From Methylocystaceae bacterium (GTDB lineage Bacteria > Pseudomonadota > Alphaproteobacteria > Rhizobiales > Beijerinckiaceae), in NCBI GenBank assembly GCA_900299115.1, contig OMIO01000061.1, positions 1-50,093 of the forward strand: 50,093 nt of DNA, written 5' to 3'. Under the pieces are notes generated by a model. That model had not been told where the DNA came from, searched no databases, and saw only the letters and a program-made list of their open reading frames with translations. How positions within the stretch are numbered: the first letter of the stretch is position 1; each line of letters opens with the position of its first letter. A program made the position numbers and the translations under genes. Below, piece by piece: positions 28,226-37,140 of this stretch.

Positions 28226-29197
28226 ATGCACCGCGCTACAATTGTCCTTTTTGCCTGTCTTGCGACCCTTTTTGCCTTGCCTAGCGCCGCTTCCGCCGCG
28301 CAACAACTTCGGTTAGCCCTACAAAAGACAGGCACCGGCAACTGGGAAATTCATGTCGCGCAGGCATTTGGGTTAGATAAAGAAGCAGATCTAGAGCTTC
28401 AAATTAATGAGCTCGCCTCTCCCGAAGCCAGTAAGATAGCGCTTCTTGGCGGGAATGCTGACCTCATTATTTCTGATTGGCTTTGGGTTGCGCGTGAAAG
28501 ATCGAACGGCCTCAAAGTGACTTTTTATCCTTATTCTTCCGCCATTGGCGCACTAATGTCGAAAAACTCAAGCATTAACGCGATAGCCGATCTGAGGGGA
28601 AAGAAAATTGGCGTTGCTGGTGGTCCGCTCGATAAAAGTTGGCTGCTGTTAAAAGCCGCCGCCCTGAGGAAAGGCGTCGATCTTGAGAAAGAAGCAACCA
28701 TAGTTTACGCAGCGCCCCCTCTAATTGCAGAAAAGGCCCAGCAAGGGGAAATTGACGCCGTCCTAGAATATTGGAATTTTGCAATAGATCTTGAGGCTCA
28801 AGGATTTAAGCGCGTAATTGATCTCACAAATATTGAAAAAGAATTAGGCGTGAAAGATAAAGTTATTGTCACGGGTTATGTCTTTAATGAGGATTTCGCG
28901 GCAACAAACCCAACAACTCTGCAAAAATTTTTTATAATGACAAAAAAGGCCAGAAAATTAATAGAGACGGATGATCGAGCCTGGAACGTTGTTGTAAAAT
29001 ATTTAAAAAACAACAATCCCGCTACTTTGGACCTCTATCGGAAAAGCTTCTCCGAAGCCTCGCCAAAAAAATCAATCGCTGAAGAACAAGCGGAAGTTGC
29101 AAAAATATATTCAATCCTTGCCGAAATTGGTGGGGAAAAGCTTGTTGGTTCAACAAAAACACTCGATACAAATGTATTTTATAAAGGCCCACATTGA
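28226..29197 (+). CDS. ABC importer substrate-binding protein (NMT1/TauA-like)
   Basis: A 323-residue periplasmic binding protein with a signal peptide (1-24 or 1-25, ASA). The ATG at 28226 is preferred over the upstream frame from 28184 because it begins a clean signal peptide and has a GGAA nearby. The fold is that of the taurine/sulfonate/thiamine-precursor binders: GNADLIISDW, LRGKKIGVAGG and the repeat of IDAVLEYW. It forms a three-gene importer with the next two genes; its stop overlaps the permease start (TTGA). The substrate cannot be read from sequence. Confidence 0.88.
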   Translation: MHRATIVLFACLATLFALPSAASAAQQLRLALQKTGTGNWEIHVAQAFGLDKEADLELQINELASPEASKIALLGGNADLIISDWLWVARERSNGLKVTFYPYSSAIGALMSKNSSINAIADLRGKKIGVAGGPLDKSWLLLKAAALRKGVDLEKEATIVYAAPPLIAEKAQQGEIDAVLEYWNFAIDLEAQGFKRVIDLTNIEKELGVKDKVIVTGYVFNEDFAATNPTTLQKFFIMTKKARKLIETDDRAWNVVVKYLKNNNPATLDLYRKSFSEASPKKSIAEEQAEVAKIYSILAEIGGEKLVGSTKTLDTNVFYKGPH

Positions 29198-29931
29198 TCC
29201 GCGCGTTATCATTCATATGCCTTGTCATTTTATGGCAGGCCGCATCGTTACTTTCTGAACCCAGACAGCTTCCCGGGCCAATTATAGTCGCACAAACAAT
29301 CATTGGAGAAGCTCAATCCGGCGCCCTTTTAACGCACCTACTAGCAACGACTTTACGCGTATGCGCTGCCTTTTTACTAGCCATGAGTCTTGGAATGCCC
29401 ATTGGTTACATGATGGGGCGCATAAGGACAATCGACCGCTTACTAGATCCATGGATTGTTATACTCCTGAATATACCCGCCTTGGTTGTAATTGTATTAT
29501 CTTATATTTGGCTTGGGCTAACAGAAACTGCCGCGATAGGCGCTGTCGCACTCAATAAACTTCCTAATGTTGTTATTACCATCAGAGAAGGCGCCAGATC
29601 CCTCAGTCAAGAACTTGAGGAATTAGCGACTGTTTTTAATTTTTCAGTGATGAATCGACTGCGCCATACTATAATTCCACAACTTGGACCATATATCGCG
29701 GCCACAATGCGAACCGGCCTCTCTCTAGTTTGGAAACTTGTATTGATTGTAGAGCTACTTGGACGCTCTGATGGCATTGGCTTTCAGATTAATCTCGCCT
29801 TTCAACTTTTTGATATGCGACTTTTGCTTGCCTATGCATTACCCTTTATTGCCCTTATGCTTTTCATTGAAACAGCGCTCGTTCAGCCTTTTGAACGACG
29901 CGTATCTAGATGGCGCAACAATGATGCTTGA
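29194..29931 (+). CDS. ABC importer permease (SsuC/TauC-like)
   Basis: A 245-residue inner-membrane permease with about six membrane helices. The cytosolic coupling loop contains EEL...VFNFS followed by LGPYIAATMRTGLSLVWKLVLI, as in SsuC/TauC/NrtB permeases. The start is the TTG that overlaps the stop of the binding-protein gene, which points to coupled translation. The next gene starts within its last 11 bases. Substrate unknown. Confidence 0.9.
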   Translation: MIRALSFICLVILWQAASLLSEPRQLPGPIIVAQTIIGEAQSGALLTHLLATTLRVCAAFLLAMSLGMPIGYMMGRIRTIDRLLDPWIVILLNIPALVVIVLSYIWLGLTETAAIGAVALNKLPNVVITIREGARSLSQELEELATVFNFSVMNRLRHTIIPQLGPYIAATMRTGLSLVWKLVLIVELLGRSDGIGFQINLAFQLFDMRLLLAYALPFIALMLFIETALVQPFERRVSRWRNNDA

Positions 29932-30640
29932 AGTATCAATTGAGGCGAAAGCATTCATATCTGATAAAAATTGCTCAAAAAGCATTTTAAATACAATTCG
30001 ATTTTGCCTCAAAGAAGGTGAAGTTGGCGCAGTCCTTGGGCCATCAGGCTGCGGCAAAACCAGCTTGATCCGGATCATCGCTGGGCTTGATAAAGATTTC
30101 CTTGGCGCCGTGAGCTACCCAAGGTCTTGGCGCCTTGGGGTCGTCTTTCAAGAACCCAGACTTTTGCCCTGGCGAACGATTAGAGATAATTTAAAAATCT
30201 CTACGCCGCATGAGCAGCAAGAATATTGTGCTAAGTTAATAGACATTATTGGTTTAAGCAGACATTTAGATCTTTTTCCCGGTCAGTTATCTCTAGGCCT
30301 AGCCCGACGCGTCGCATTAGTGCGGGCATTAGCTATTAAGCCCGATATTTTATTATTAGACGAACCTTTTGTCTCGTTAGATGAGCAACTTGCACAGGAG
30401 TTAAGAAGAGAACTCTCCAGAATTATAGACGCTTCTCGTACGACAACTCTACTTGTAACGCACGATATAGATGAAGCCATCGCTCTCTCTGATCGGCTTT
30501 ATTTGTTTTCAAAAACAACGCCAGCCTCAATTCAAGAAGTTTTTGTTAATCCCACACCTCGCCAAGCTCTAACGCCAGAAGCAGCTAAAGGATTAAAACA
30601 AAAGATTGTAGATTCCATCAGCAGGGAGCAGATTAAATAG
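29921..30640 (+). CDS. ABC importer ATPase with LSLGLARR signature
   Basis: A 239-residue ATP-binding subunit. Walker A is GPSGCGKTS (40-48), the Q-loop is VVFQEP (Q77), Walker B is ILLLDEP (ending E148) and the switch is H181 (VTHDIDEA). The signature is LSLGLARR (123-130), not LSGGQ; LSLGxARR is known in some members of this family. The ATG at 29921 (or 29924) overlaps the permease end. The third residue-rich start choices differ little. Energy subunit of the importer encoded by the two preceding genes. Confidence 0.9.
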   Translation: MMLEVSIEAKAFISDKNCSKSILNTIRFCLKEGEVGAVLGPSGCGKTSLIRIIAGLDKDFLGAVSYPRSWRLGVVFQEPRLLPWRTIRDNLKISTPHEQQEYCAKLIDIIGLSRHLDLFPGQLSLGLARRVALVRALAIKPDILLLDEPFVSLDEQLAQELRRELSRIIDASRTTTLLVTHDIDEAIALSDRLYLFSKTTPASIQEVFVNPTPRQALTPEAAKGLKQKIVDSISREQIK

Positions 30641-30710
30641 GCATATGAAAAGATGAGGCGTCATATTCATCTCTTCCCTTCTTAATCGATAATGAAGCCA
30701 TCAGCTAAAT

Positions 30711-31604
30711 TTAAATCCTATGCTCGGATACAGGCGCAACTTCCAAGCGAGCTAACCCGCCTCTCACAGCAGCTTGCACTTTTTCAAAAGCTCTCACCTC
30801 TATTTGACGCACGCGTTCTCGCGAAACACCAAATTCTTCAGATAATTGCTCAAGCGTCACCGGTTCATCACATAGACGACGCGCTTCAAAGATCCGGCGC
30901 TCGCGCGGATTTAATACTGCCAGCGCGCCTTGGAGGGCTTTGTGGCGATTACTGGTCTCTTCTTGTTCTAAAAGAACATGCTCCTGATCAGCATGTTCAT
31001 CCACCAACCAATCTTGCCACTCCCCCTCTCCCTCATCTCGAAGCGGCGTATTTAATGAAGAGTCACCGCTCATACGACGGTTCATATCAACGACATCTTG
31101 CTTCGAAACGCCCAAACGATTGGCGATTTTCTCGACGTTTTCGGGTTTTAAATCTCCCTCTTCATAGGCGGAGATGCGGCTTTTAGCTTTGCGCAAATTA
31201 AAGAAAAGCTTTTTTTGACTGGCTGTCGTTCCAATTTTCACGAGGGACCATGAGCGTAGTATATATTCTTGAATTGAAGCGCGTATCCACCACATTGCGT
31301 AGGTAGCGAGGCGAAAGCCGCGATCTGGTTCAAATCTCTTTACAGCCTGCATCAATCCGACGTTGCCTTCGGATATGATTTCTCCAATCGGCAAACCATA
31401 GCCCCGATAACCCATAGCTATTTTTGCAACGAGCCTGAGATGAGATGTGATCAACTCCTGGGCGGCTTGCGGATCTTCATGTTCCCGCCATCTCTTTGCA
31501 AGCATATACTCTTGCTGAGGCTCTAGCATTGGAAAACGCCGGATCTCTGCAAGATAACGCGCTAAACCACCTTCTGATATCGCCGGCAAAGATTTTGCCA
31601 TCAT
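30711..31604 (-). CDS. rpoH: RNA polymerase sigma factor RpoH (sigma-32)
   Basis: A 297-residue heat-shock sigma factor. The RpoH box is QKKLFFNLRKA (130-140). Region 2 holds DRGFRLATYAMWWIRASIQE, and region 4 ends with the helix-turn-helix SRERVRQIEVRAFEK. Translation starts at 31604 or 31601; a GAGGGA lies just upstream. A GAGCGC/GCGCTC hairpin (31620-31641) sits before this site in the leader. The usual rluD neighbour is missing. Alphaproteobacteria often have two RpoH copies, so this may be one of a pair. Confidence 0.95.
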   Translation of the reverse strand: MMAKSLPAISEGGLARYLAEIRRFPMLEPQQEYMLAKRWREHEDPQAAQELITSHLRLVAKIAMGYRGYGLPIGEIISEGNVGLMQAVKRFEPDRGFRLATYAMWWIRASIQEYILRSWSLVKIGTTASQKKLFFNLRKAKSRISAYEEGDLKPENVEKIANRLGVSKQDVVDMNRRMSGDSSLNTPLRDEGEGEWQDWLVDEHADQEHVLLEQEETSNRHKALQGALAVLNPRERRIFEARRLCDEPVTLEQLSEEFGVSRERVRQIEVRAFEKVQAAVRGGLARLEVAPVSEHRI

Positions 31605-31792
31605 TTTATCCCTCTTGACGAGCGCTCAAAGACAGGCGCTCTTAAAATACAGGCTATTTACGATTAGCCAACTTGATGGAAATTATAATCAAAAATAGTA
31701 TCAAAGGGGAATACGCTAGCCTGACCGCAGCCTAAAACTTGTATTAAAATTATTTAATAAATTATCTCAGCTTCTTAAAAGCCTATCGTCGC

Positions 31793-33289
31793 TTATTTGC
31801 TCATGCCCCCGAGCACGCCTCGTAATATCTTCTTAGCGATGTGCGATCCAGCGGAGCGCGCTGCAGAGCGCATAGCGAGTTCTGCAGGCGACATTCGCTT
31901 ACGATCTCCCCTCCCAAAGAAAATATCGACCAAAACGCCCACTGTTCCCAATAAACCGCCTTTAGAAGGGGAGGACTGCGTTTCCTCTCGCGCGCGCAAA
32001 TTCTCAAAGGCAGATTCTCGATCAATCTTGTGGTCATATTTTCCAGCAAGCCAACTTGTCTTGATGTTTGCAGCGCGCTCATCTGCCGAGACCGATCCTA
32101 CCCGCGAAGTTGGCGCTGATATCAGGACACGATTTACGATCTCTGGAGCGCCTTTCTGATCAAGCATCGAGACAAGCGCCTCTCCGACGCCGAGGCTTAA
32201 GATCGCTTCAGCGGTCTTAAATGATGGATTTTGACGAAATGTCTCAGCCGCCGCTCGAACCGCTTTTTGATCTCGCGGTGTAAAGGCGCGAAGAGCATGC
32301 TGAACCCGATTGCCTAACTGCCCCAATATAACGTCTGGAATGTCAGTTGGATTTTGAGTAATAAAATAGACCCCAACACCCTTAGATCGAATGAGTCTGA
32401 CAACTTGCTCAATCGCACTCATTAAGGCTTTTGTTGCGCCATCAAAGAGCAAATGCGCTTCGTCAAAAAAGAAAACGAGCTTAGGCCGCTCTAAGTCGCC
32501 AACCTCCGGCAAGGTTTCAAATAATTCCGATAACATCCATAATAAAAAAGCAGCATAAAGCCTGGGTGAGCGCATTAGCCTTTCAGCTGAGAGTATATTT
32601 ATAACTCCTCGTTGCTCTCGATCTATTTTTATAAAATCCGCAATTTCTAGCGCGGGCTCGCCAAAGAAATTTTCTGCTCCTTGGGATTCTAAAACCAGCA
32701 ATTGCCGCTGGATGGCGTTCAACGAGGCACTGGTGATCGCCCCGTAATTTTGTCGAATTTCAGGAGCATTTTTACCTACATAGCTTATAACAGATCTTAG
32801 ATCTTTAAAATCAATGAGGAGAAGTCCTTGGTCATCCGCTACCTTGAAGATGATATTGAGCACGCCCTCTTGCGTATCATTTAAATCAAGGATGCGCGCC
32901 AACAATAAGGGACCCATTTGGGATATTGTTGAACGTGCAGAATGTCCCTGCTCGCCAAAAACATCCCAATAAACAACTGGAAATCGGTCTGGGGCATATG
33001 CGATACCCAAGTCGTTAGCCCGAGATATGAAGGCTGGCTTGGAATCGCCAAGCTGAGACAGGCCAGCAAGGTCTCCCTTAATATCGGTCAAAAAAACAGG
33101 AACGCCTGCATTGCTGAACCCTTCAGCCATCAATTGAAGCGTTACGGTTTTGCCGCCCCCCGTCGCTCCTGAAATCAAGCCATGACGGTTGCCCATGGCT
33201 AGCTTAAGATATTGATAGCCGTGCTCTTTTTCCCCACCGACGCCCCCGATAAGAATTTTATCCGTCAAACTGCTTGGGCTCAAGCTCAT
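31793..33289 (-). CDS. HerA-like ATPase (DUF853)
   Basis: A 498-residue FtsK/HerA-type P-loop ATPase. Walker A is GATGGGKT (41-48 in this reading); Walker B is LVFFFDEAHLLF near residue 270, followed by VYFITQNPTDIPD. The ATG at 33289 is preferred to the TTG at 33328 because a GAGGGA lies about nine bases before it and the protein then starts MSLSPSSLTDKILIG, as is usual. The family is thought to be a DNA-pumping motor; its role is not known. It lies 188 bases upstream of rpoH on the same strand. Confidence 0.9.
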   Translation of the reverse strand: MSLSPSSLTDKILIGGVGGEKEHGYQYLKLAMGNRHGLISGATGGGKTVTLQLMAEGFSNAGVPVFLTDIKGDLAGLSQLGDSKPAFISRANDLGIAYAPDRFPVVYWDVFGEQGHSARSTISQMGPLLLARILDLNDTQEGVLNIIFKVADDQGLLLIDFKDLRSVISYVGKNAPEIRQNYGAITSASLNAIQRQLLVLESQGAENFFGEPALEIADFIKIDREQRGVINILSAERLMRSPRLYAAFLLWMLSELFETLPEVGDLERPKLVFFFDEAHLLFDGATKALMSAIEQVVRLIRSKGVGVYFITQNPTDIPDVILGQLGNRVQHALRAFTPRDQKAVRAAAETFRQNPSFKTAEAILSLGVGEALVSMLDQKGAPEIVNRVLISAPTSRVGSVSADERAANIKTSWLAGKYDHKIDRESAFENLRAREETQSSPSKGGLLGTVGVLVDIFFGRGDRKRMSPAELAMRSAARSAGSHIAKKILRGVLGGMSK

Positions 33290-33550
33290 CGCAACCAATC
33301 CCTCTATGAAATTATGTAGCCTCAACAAGCTTTATAAGAAAACGCACAAACATATTAGATCTCAAAATCATAGTTGAAACCACAAAAATGTAAATTTGGA
33401 GATAGTGTCAAATCGGGATATTAAAGTAAGCGATTTATAGTTATTTTTTGTGAAGGCTTATCTTGATCGCATGCCTAAGCTAAGCTTTTATTGAACAAGT
33501 GCTCACATTAAAGCGTAACTCCAGATAAATTTACTCAGAAAGTCCTAAGT

Positions 33551-34192
33551 ATGGCAAAGCCGCCTGCAAAACGATCGGTAAAATCCAGCAAACGAAGCGG
33601 AAAAGGACAGGAACTCTCTATGCCTGTCTCCAAAACGCTATTGATCTCCGCAGGACTATTTTTTGCAGTGATTTTTTCGGCGTTTGTTATTTTAACAAAT
33701 AACCACTCTACGCCACCTGCTCATATTGGCGGCCCATTTCAAATGACGACACACTTAGGCGCGAACATCAATGAACAAGACCTAACTGGAAAACCCTTTT
33801 TGGTGTTTTTTGGCTACACCCATTGCCCAGATGTCTGTCATACAACATTATTCGAAATGTCGGAGATTTTACGCGCTTTAGGACCTAATGCAAAAATCAA
33901 CGCTTTATTTGTTACAGTAGATCCTGAACGCGACAGCGCAGAGGTGTTAAAAGATTATTTGTCAAATTTCGATTCACGAATCATCGGCGTTACAGGCACG
34001 CGCTCACAGCTTGAGTCAATGTTACGGGAATACAGGATTTACGCCAAGCGCGCACCAGGAAATAATATTGATTACACTGTTGATCATACAACCGTTGTCT
34101 ATTTGATGGATAAAAACGGTCATTTTGTTTCACCCTTTGATGTTTCTCGTCGTCCCTATGACGCAGCCCGTGACATTGAAAAATATTTGTAA
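33551..34192 (+). CDS. SCO1/SenC-family copper chaperone
   Basis: A 213-residue membrane-anchored thioredoxin-fold protein that inserts copper into cytochrome c oxidase subunit II. One membrane helix spans ~29-49. The copper ligands are C92 and C96 (HCPDVC) and H179 (VDHTTVV). A basic cytosolic N-terminus of ~25 residues precedes the helix. No cox genes lie nearby, so it is physically apart from the oxidase it serves. Confidence 0.92.
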   Translation: MAKPPAKRSVKSSKRSGKGQELSMPVSKTLLISAGLFFAVIFSAFVILTNNHSTPPAHIGGPFQMTTHLGANINEQDLTGKPFLVFFGYTHCPDVCHTTLFEMSEILRALGPNAKINALFVTVDPERDSAEVLKDYLSNFDSRIIGVTGTRSQLESMLREYRIYAKRAPGNNIDYTVDHTTVVYLMDKNGHFVSPFDVSRRPYDAARDIEKYL

Positions 34193-34226
34193 AAGCGTCC
34201 ATTCAGTCAGATCGTTAGTACAAAAA

Positions 34227-34240
34227 AGCTGAAATCAGCT
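34227..34240. promoter_or_regulatory. Inverted repeat AGCTGA-aa-TCAGCT
   Basis: A perfect 6-bp inverted repeat with 2-base spacer lies between the SCO gene and the YgjP-like gene, 74 bases before the latter's start. It could be a binding site for a dimeric regulator or a short hairpin. Chance occurrence is quite possible. Confidence 0.2.
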
Positions 34241-34314
34241 ATGATACAAAAATATAATTATGAAGCTACTTGTAACTTTGAGAGTATCAAACGTCCAAAA
34301 ATGATGGAATAAAT

Positions 34315-35031
34315 TTGCTTACTTTAACGCATTCAGGTCAAGAAATTAACGTCTCTATTCGACGAATTCAAAACGCTAAAAGATTTATTTTACGCGTAAG
34401 ATTTGCAACACGCGACGCTGTCTTAACGATGCCCAAACGCGCCTCCTTAAAAGAGGCTCATGATTTTGCTGAACGTAATGCGGCATGGATCGCTGCGAGG
34501 CTTAACCGTTTGCCTGAGGCTATTCCATTCATGGAAGGGGCCGTTATTCCTATTCGTGGATTTGATCATATCTTAATTCATCAGGAAACAATGAGAGGAA
34601 CCGTCTGGAGCGCTCCTGCAGAAAAAGACTCATCCCTTATGCGTCTCTATGTTGCTGGCGAGAGAGCGCATATGAATAGACGCGTTCTTGATTTTTTAAA
34701 AAAAGAGGCCCGTCAAGACCTTGAACAAGCCGTATACCGCCACACACAAACCGTTGGCGTCATGCCCTGTAGAATAAGCCTACGCGATCCAGTCAGTCGA
34801 TGGGGATCATGCTCGACTAATCGAGTTTTGAATTTTTCATGGCGTCTAATTTTTGCGCCATCTTTTGTCCTGGATTACCTAGCAGCACATGAAGTGGCGC
34901 ATCTAATACATCTTGATCATTCCCCGCAATTTTGGAAATTAACACGACAGCTCTGCGCTGGGGTAGATTCCGCAGAGGCCTGGCTCAAAATCCATGGCGC
35001 TCATTTGCATAAATATGGACCGCAAAAATAA
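34315..35031 (+). CDS. YgjP-like zinc metallopeptidase (DUF45, M48-type)
   Basis: A 238-residue cytoplasmic protein with the zinc motif H192-E193-x-x-H196 (AAHEVAHL) and a likely third ligand H202 (LDHSPQFW). The block SRWGSCSTNRVLNFSWRL is the family signature. The start is TTG at 34315; no ATG in frame lies closer to the family's usual N-terminus, and the ribosome binding site is weak. The biological role of the family is not known. Confidence 0.9.
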   Translation: MLTLTHSGQEINVSIRRIQNAKRFILRVRFATRDAVLTMPKRASLKEAHDFAERNAAWIAARLNRLPEAIPFMEGAVIPIRGFDHILIHQETMRGTVWSAPAEKDSSLMRLYVAGERAHMNRRVLDFLKKEARQDLEQAVYRHTQTVGVMPCRISLRDPVSRWGSCSTNRVLNFSWRLIFAPSFVLDYLAAHEVAHLIHLDHSPQFWKLTRQLCAGVDSAEAWLKIHGAHLHKYGPQK

Positions 35032-35141
35032 CATATGCGGTTCAAAAAACCGAGATCAACCTAGTATTGAAGAATTTACGCCATCTGTTTTGATTTAGCC
35101 CATAATGATTTAGACTTAAACCTTACAAAGCGGTTATAATT

Positions 35142-36074
35142 ATGAAGAAGATATTACGCCCTGCCGGAACGCTCCTTGAGCAACTCATTAAGCAAGCTGA
35201 AAAACTACCGCCAGCGCATACAGGCATTGTTCATCCTTGTGACCTACCCTCACTTACCGGCGCCCTAGCGGCGCGCGACCGAGGATTAATAACGCCGACG
35301 CTAATTGGACCAAGTAACAAGATCCTATCAACCGCTCGTTCTGCAGATCTGTCACTTTCAGATATTGAAATTATCGATGCCCCACATAGTCATGCCGCAG
35401 CAGACAAAGCTGTAGAGCTTGTTCGTCAAGGCAAGCTGCAAACACTCATGAAAGGCGCCTTGCATACAGATGAACTTATGTCTGCTATTTTACAGAAAGA
35501 ATCCGGCCTTCAAACAGAACGACGGATGAGTCACGTCTTCGTCATTGATGCTCCAAGCTATCATAAATTACTTCTTGTTACAGACGCAGCCATTAATATT
35601 AACCCAAACCTAGATGTTAAGCGCGACATAGTCCGAAATGTAATTGATTTAGCCCATGCCATTGGAATTGATTGTCCTAAAATTGCGCTTCTTTCAGCAA
35701 TTGAAACAATAGAGGAAAAGATTCCCTCAACCATTCAAGCTGCAGCTTTGTGTAAAATGGCAGAACGCAACCAAATTACTGGCGCCATTCTGGATGGACC
35801 GTTAGCATTTGATAATGCGATTTCGTTAGATGCAGCGACGACTAAAAATATTCACTCCATTGTGGCAGGTGAAGCAGATGTTCTCGTTGCACCCGACCTG
35901 GAAGCTGGGAATATTCTTGCCAAAGAACTTGTTTTCCTCTCTGGGGCCAATACCGCCGGACTGCTGCTGGGAGCCAGAGCGCCCATTATTCTCACAAGCC
36001 GCTCAGATGATTGTGTTTCTCGCGTCGCCTCAAGCGCACTCGCTCAGCTTTTTATTCACCGCAATCAACATTAA
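35142..36074 (+). CDS. Phosphate acetyl/butyryltransferase family protein
   Basis: A 310-residue enzyme moving an acyl group between CoA and phosphate. Typical blocks are DAAININPNLDVKRDIV and the region GPLAFDNAISLDAA. The usual partner, acetate kinase, does not follow, nor does a fabI gene as in some rhizobia; downstream is a gene-poor region. It may act on acetyl-CoA or butyryl-CoA. Which acyl group is used cannot be told. Confidence 0.88.
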   Translation: MKKILRPAGTLLEQLIKQAEKLPPAHTGIVHPCDLPSLTGALAARDRGLITPTLIGPSNKILSTARSADLSLSDIEIIDAPHSHAAADKAVELVRQGKLQTLMKGALHTDELMSAILQKESGLQTERRMSHVFVIDAPSYHKLLLVTDAAININPNLDVKRDIVRNVIDLAHAIGIDCPKIALLSAIETIEEKIPSTIQAAALCKMAERNQITGAILDGPLAFDNAISLDAATTKNIHSIVAGEADVLVAPDLEAGNILAKELVFLSGANTAGLLLGARAPIILTSRSDDCVSRVASSALAQLFIHRNQH

Positions 36075-36302
36075 TCATACCCCCTACATTCAGCCTCAAA
36101 GCGCGGCAGAATTTTAGCGAAGCTTTAAAGAAAGCATTTGGTTTTTTATATCCAAGCCTTGATCTTGGCCAATTTTCCAACTTACCTTCGATCATTAGAA
36201 GCTCGCGTTGCGATGACTTTTATGGTCTGACCACTTGAAAAAAAAGCTAATTACTGGGATGAGTGGCAATCTCTCGATCAATTGAGATTTTTAGGTCTTG
36301 TG

Positions 36303-36515
36303 ATGAAAAAAATGTTCCTTCTCGTCGCCTTGATTTCATTGCTTGGCTGCAACAGCGACCGGGTTAATAAGGAACCCTTCGTCGCGACGAAGACGAAGAC
36401 CTACCCTTCCCTCGTCATGGCTCCGCCAGCATGCAAGCTGCCTGAAAATCGAAATGAAGGCTATTGTTCAAGTTATAATTATCTTGAACAACTCACTAAG
36501 GGGCCAACCTTCTAG
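36303..36515 (+). CDS. Small lipoprotein of unknown function
   Basis: A 70-residue protein with a clear lipoprotein signal: MKKMFLLVALISLLGC, lipobox LLGC, acylated C16. The mature peptide is ~55 residues with two further cysteines (PPACKLP and GYCSSYN) that could pair. The ATG at 36303 is used; the open frame extends upstream to a TTG at 36282 but the signal starts at MKK. No family is recognised. A perfect 14-base palindrome (36378-36391) lies within it. Confidence 0.6.
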   Translation: MKKMFLLVALISLLGCNSDRVNKEPFVATKTKTYPSLVMAPPACKLPENRNEGYCSSYNYLEQLTKGPTF

Positions 36516-36555
36516 TCGCGTTGCCTCACACAGCGTAAGAGAGCTGAGGCGACTA
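36513..36555 (+). terminator. Bulged hairpin at the stop of the small lipoprotein gene
   Basis: TAGTC (36513-36517, including the stop) pairs with GACTA (36551-36555), and GCCTC (36523-36527) with GAGGC (36546-36550), leaving a 5-base bulge. The stem is followed by a C9 run and then TATTTT, not a plain T-tract. It is only a weak terminator candidate. Confidence 0.25.
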
Positions 36556-37140
36556 AGTTCCCCCCCCCTATTTTAACTGTGGCTAAAAAGTGGCAATTGA
36601 GCTTTTTGAGACTGAAGTTTGACAAAATTTGTTTCGAATTGGCCCGAGCTTAGCGTTTCTTAATGGCTGTTGACTGAAGATCTGTGGATGATTTCATAGG
36701 TTCAAACATCCAGCCTATTTGCCTCCCCTTCCCCAGGCCAACAGCAAAATTACATTTTTTACGTAATAATTGATCAATTCTGTGCCTCGCTTGATAACTC
36801 ACGCCTTACTTTTGAATTGTACAAAAAAGAGCGCCTCGTTTGACAACAAACAATACAGGCCGACACTTCCCATGCCGCAACAATCATAAGTAATTGAATT
36901 AAATAGAGTTTTAATTTTTTATTTTTTATAAATTAACTTTGATCCAATAAGACCGCGCTAAAATAAGGCCCCCTAAAACCTGTCTCCACTTGTCTAAAAC
37001 CGATGCAAAAGCAGCAAGCTGTTCCGCAAGACCCATCTTAAAATTGTACAATCAAATTTTAAGGCCTGATTTTCTTAGCAACATCGAACGACCGTAGATC
37101 TCACGTTTTGATCTTTCGACGGAGAAAGGGTCTATTCGCC
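36516..37140. other. Gene-poor region upstream of lptD
   Basis: About 625 bases with no credible gene on either strand, unusual in this dense window. It contains a run of nine C (36560-36568), an AT-rich run (36895-36945), two copies of ATTGTACAA (centred near 36820 and 37047) and a perfect 8-bp inverted repeat CTTAAAAT/ATTTTAAG (37037-37063) that brackets the second copy. The lptD promoter probably lies here. Confidence 0.4.

Noticed and set aside
30692-31186. Plus-strand ORF of 164 codons
   Set aside because: It lies opposite rpoH, whose motifs are unmistakable; this is a shadow frame.
36378-36391. 14-base palindrome TTCGTCGCGACGAA as an operator
   Set aside because: It lies within the coding part of the small lipoprotein gene and is probably chance.
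36683-36691. DnaA box and replication origin in the gene-poor region
   Set aside because: Only one near-match (TGTGGATGA) was seen, with no cluster and no origin-linked genes nearby.
36691-36722. tRNA gene suggested by GGTTCAAAC
   Set aside because: No matching T-stem, anticodon arm or acceptor stem could be drawn around it.
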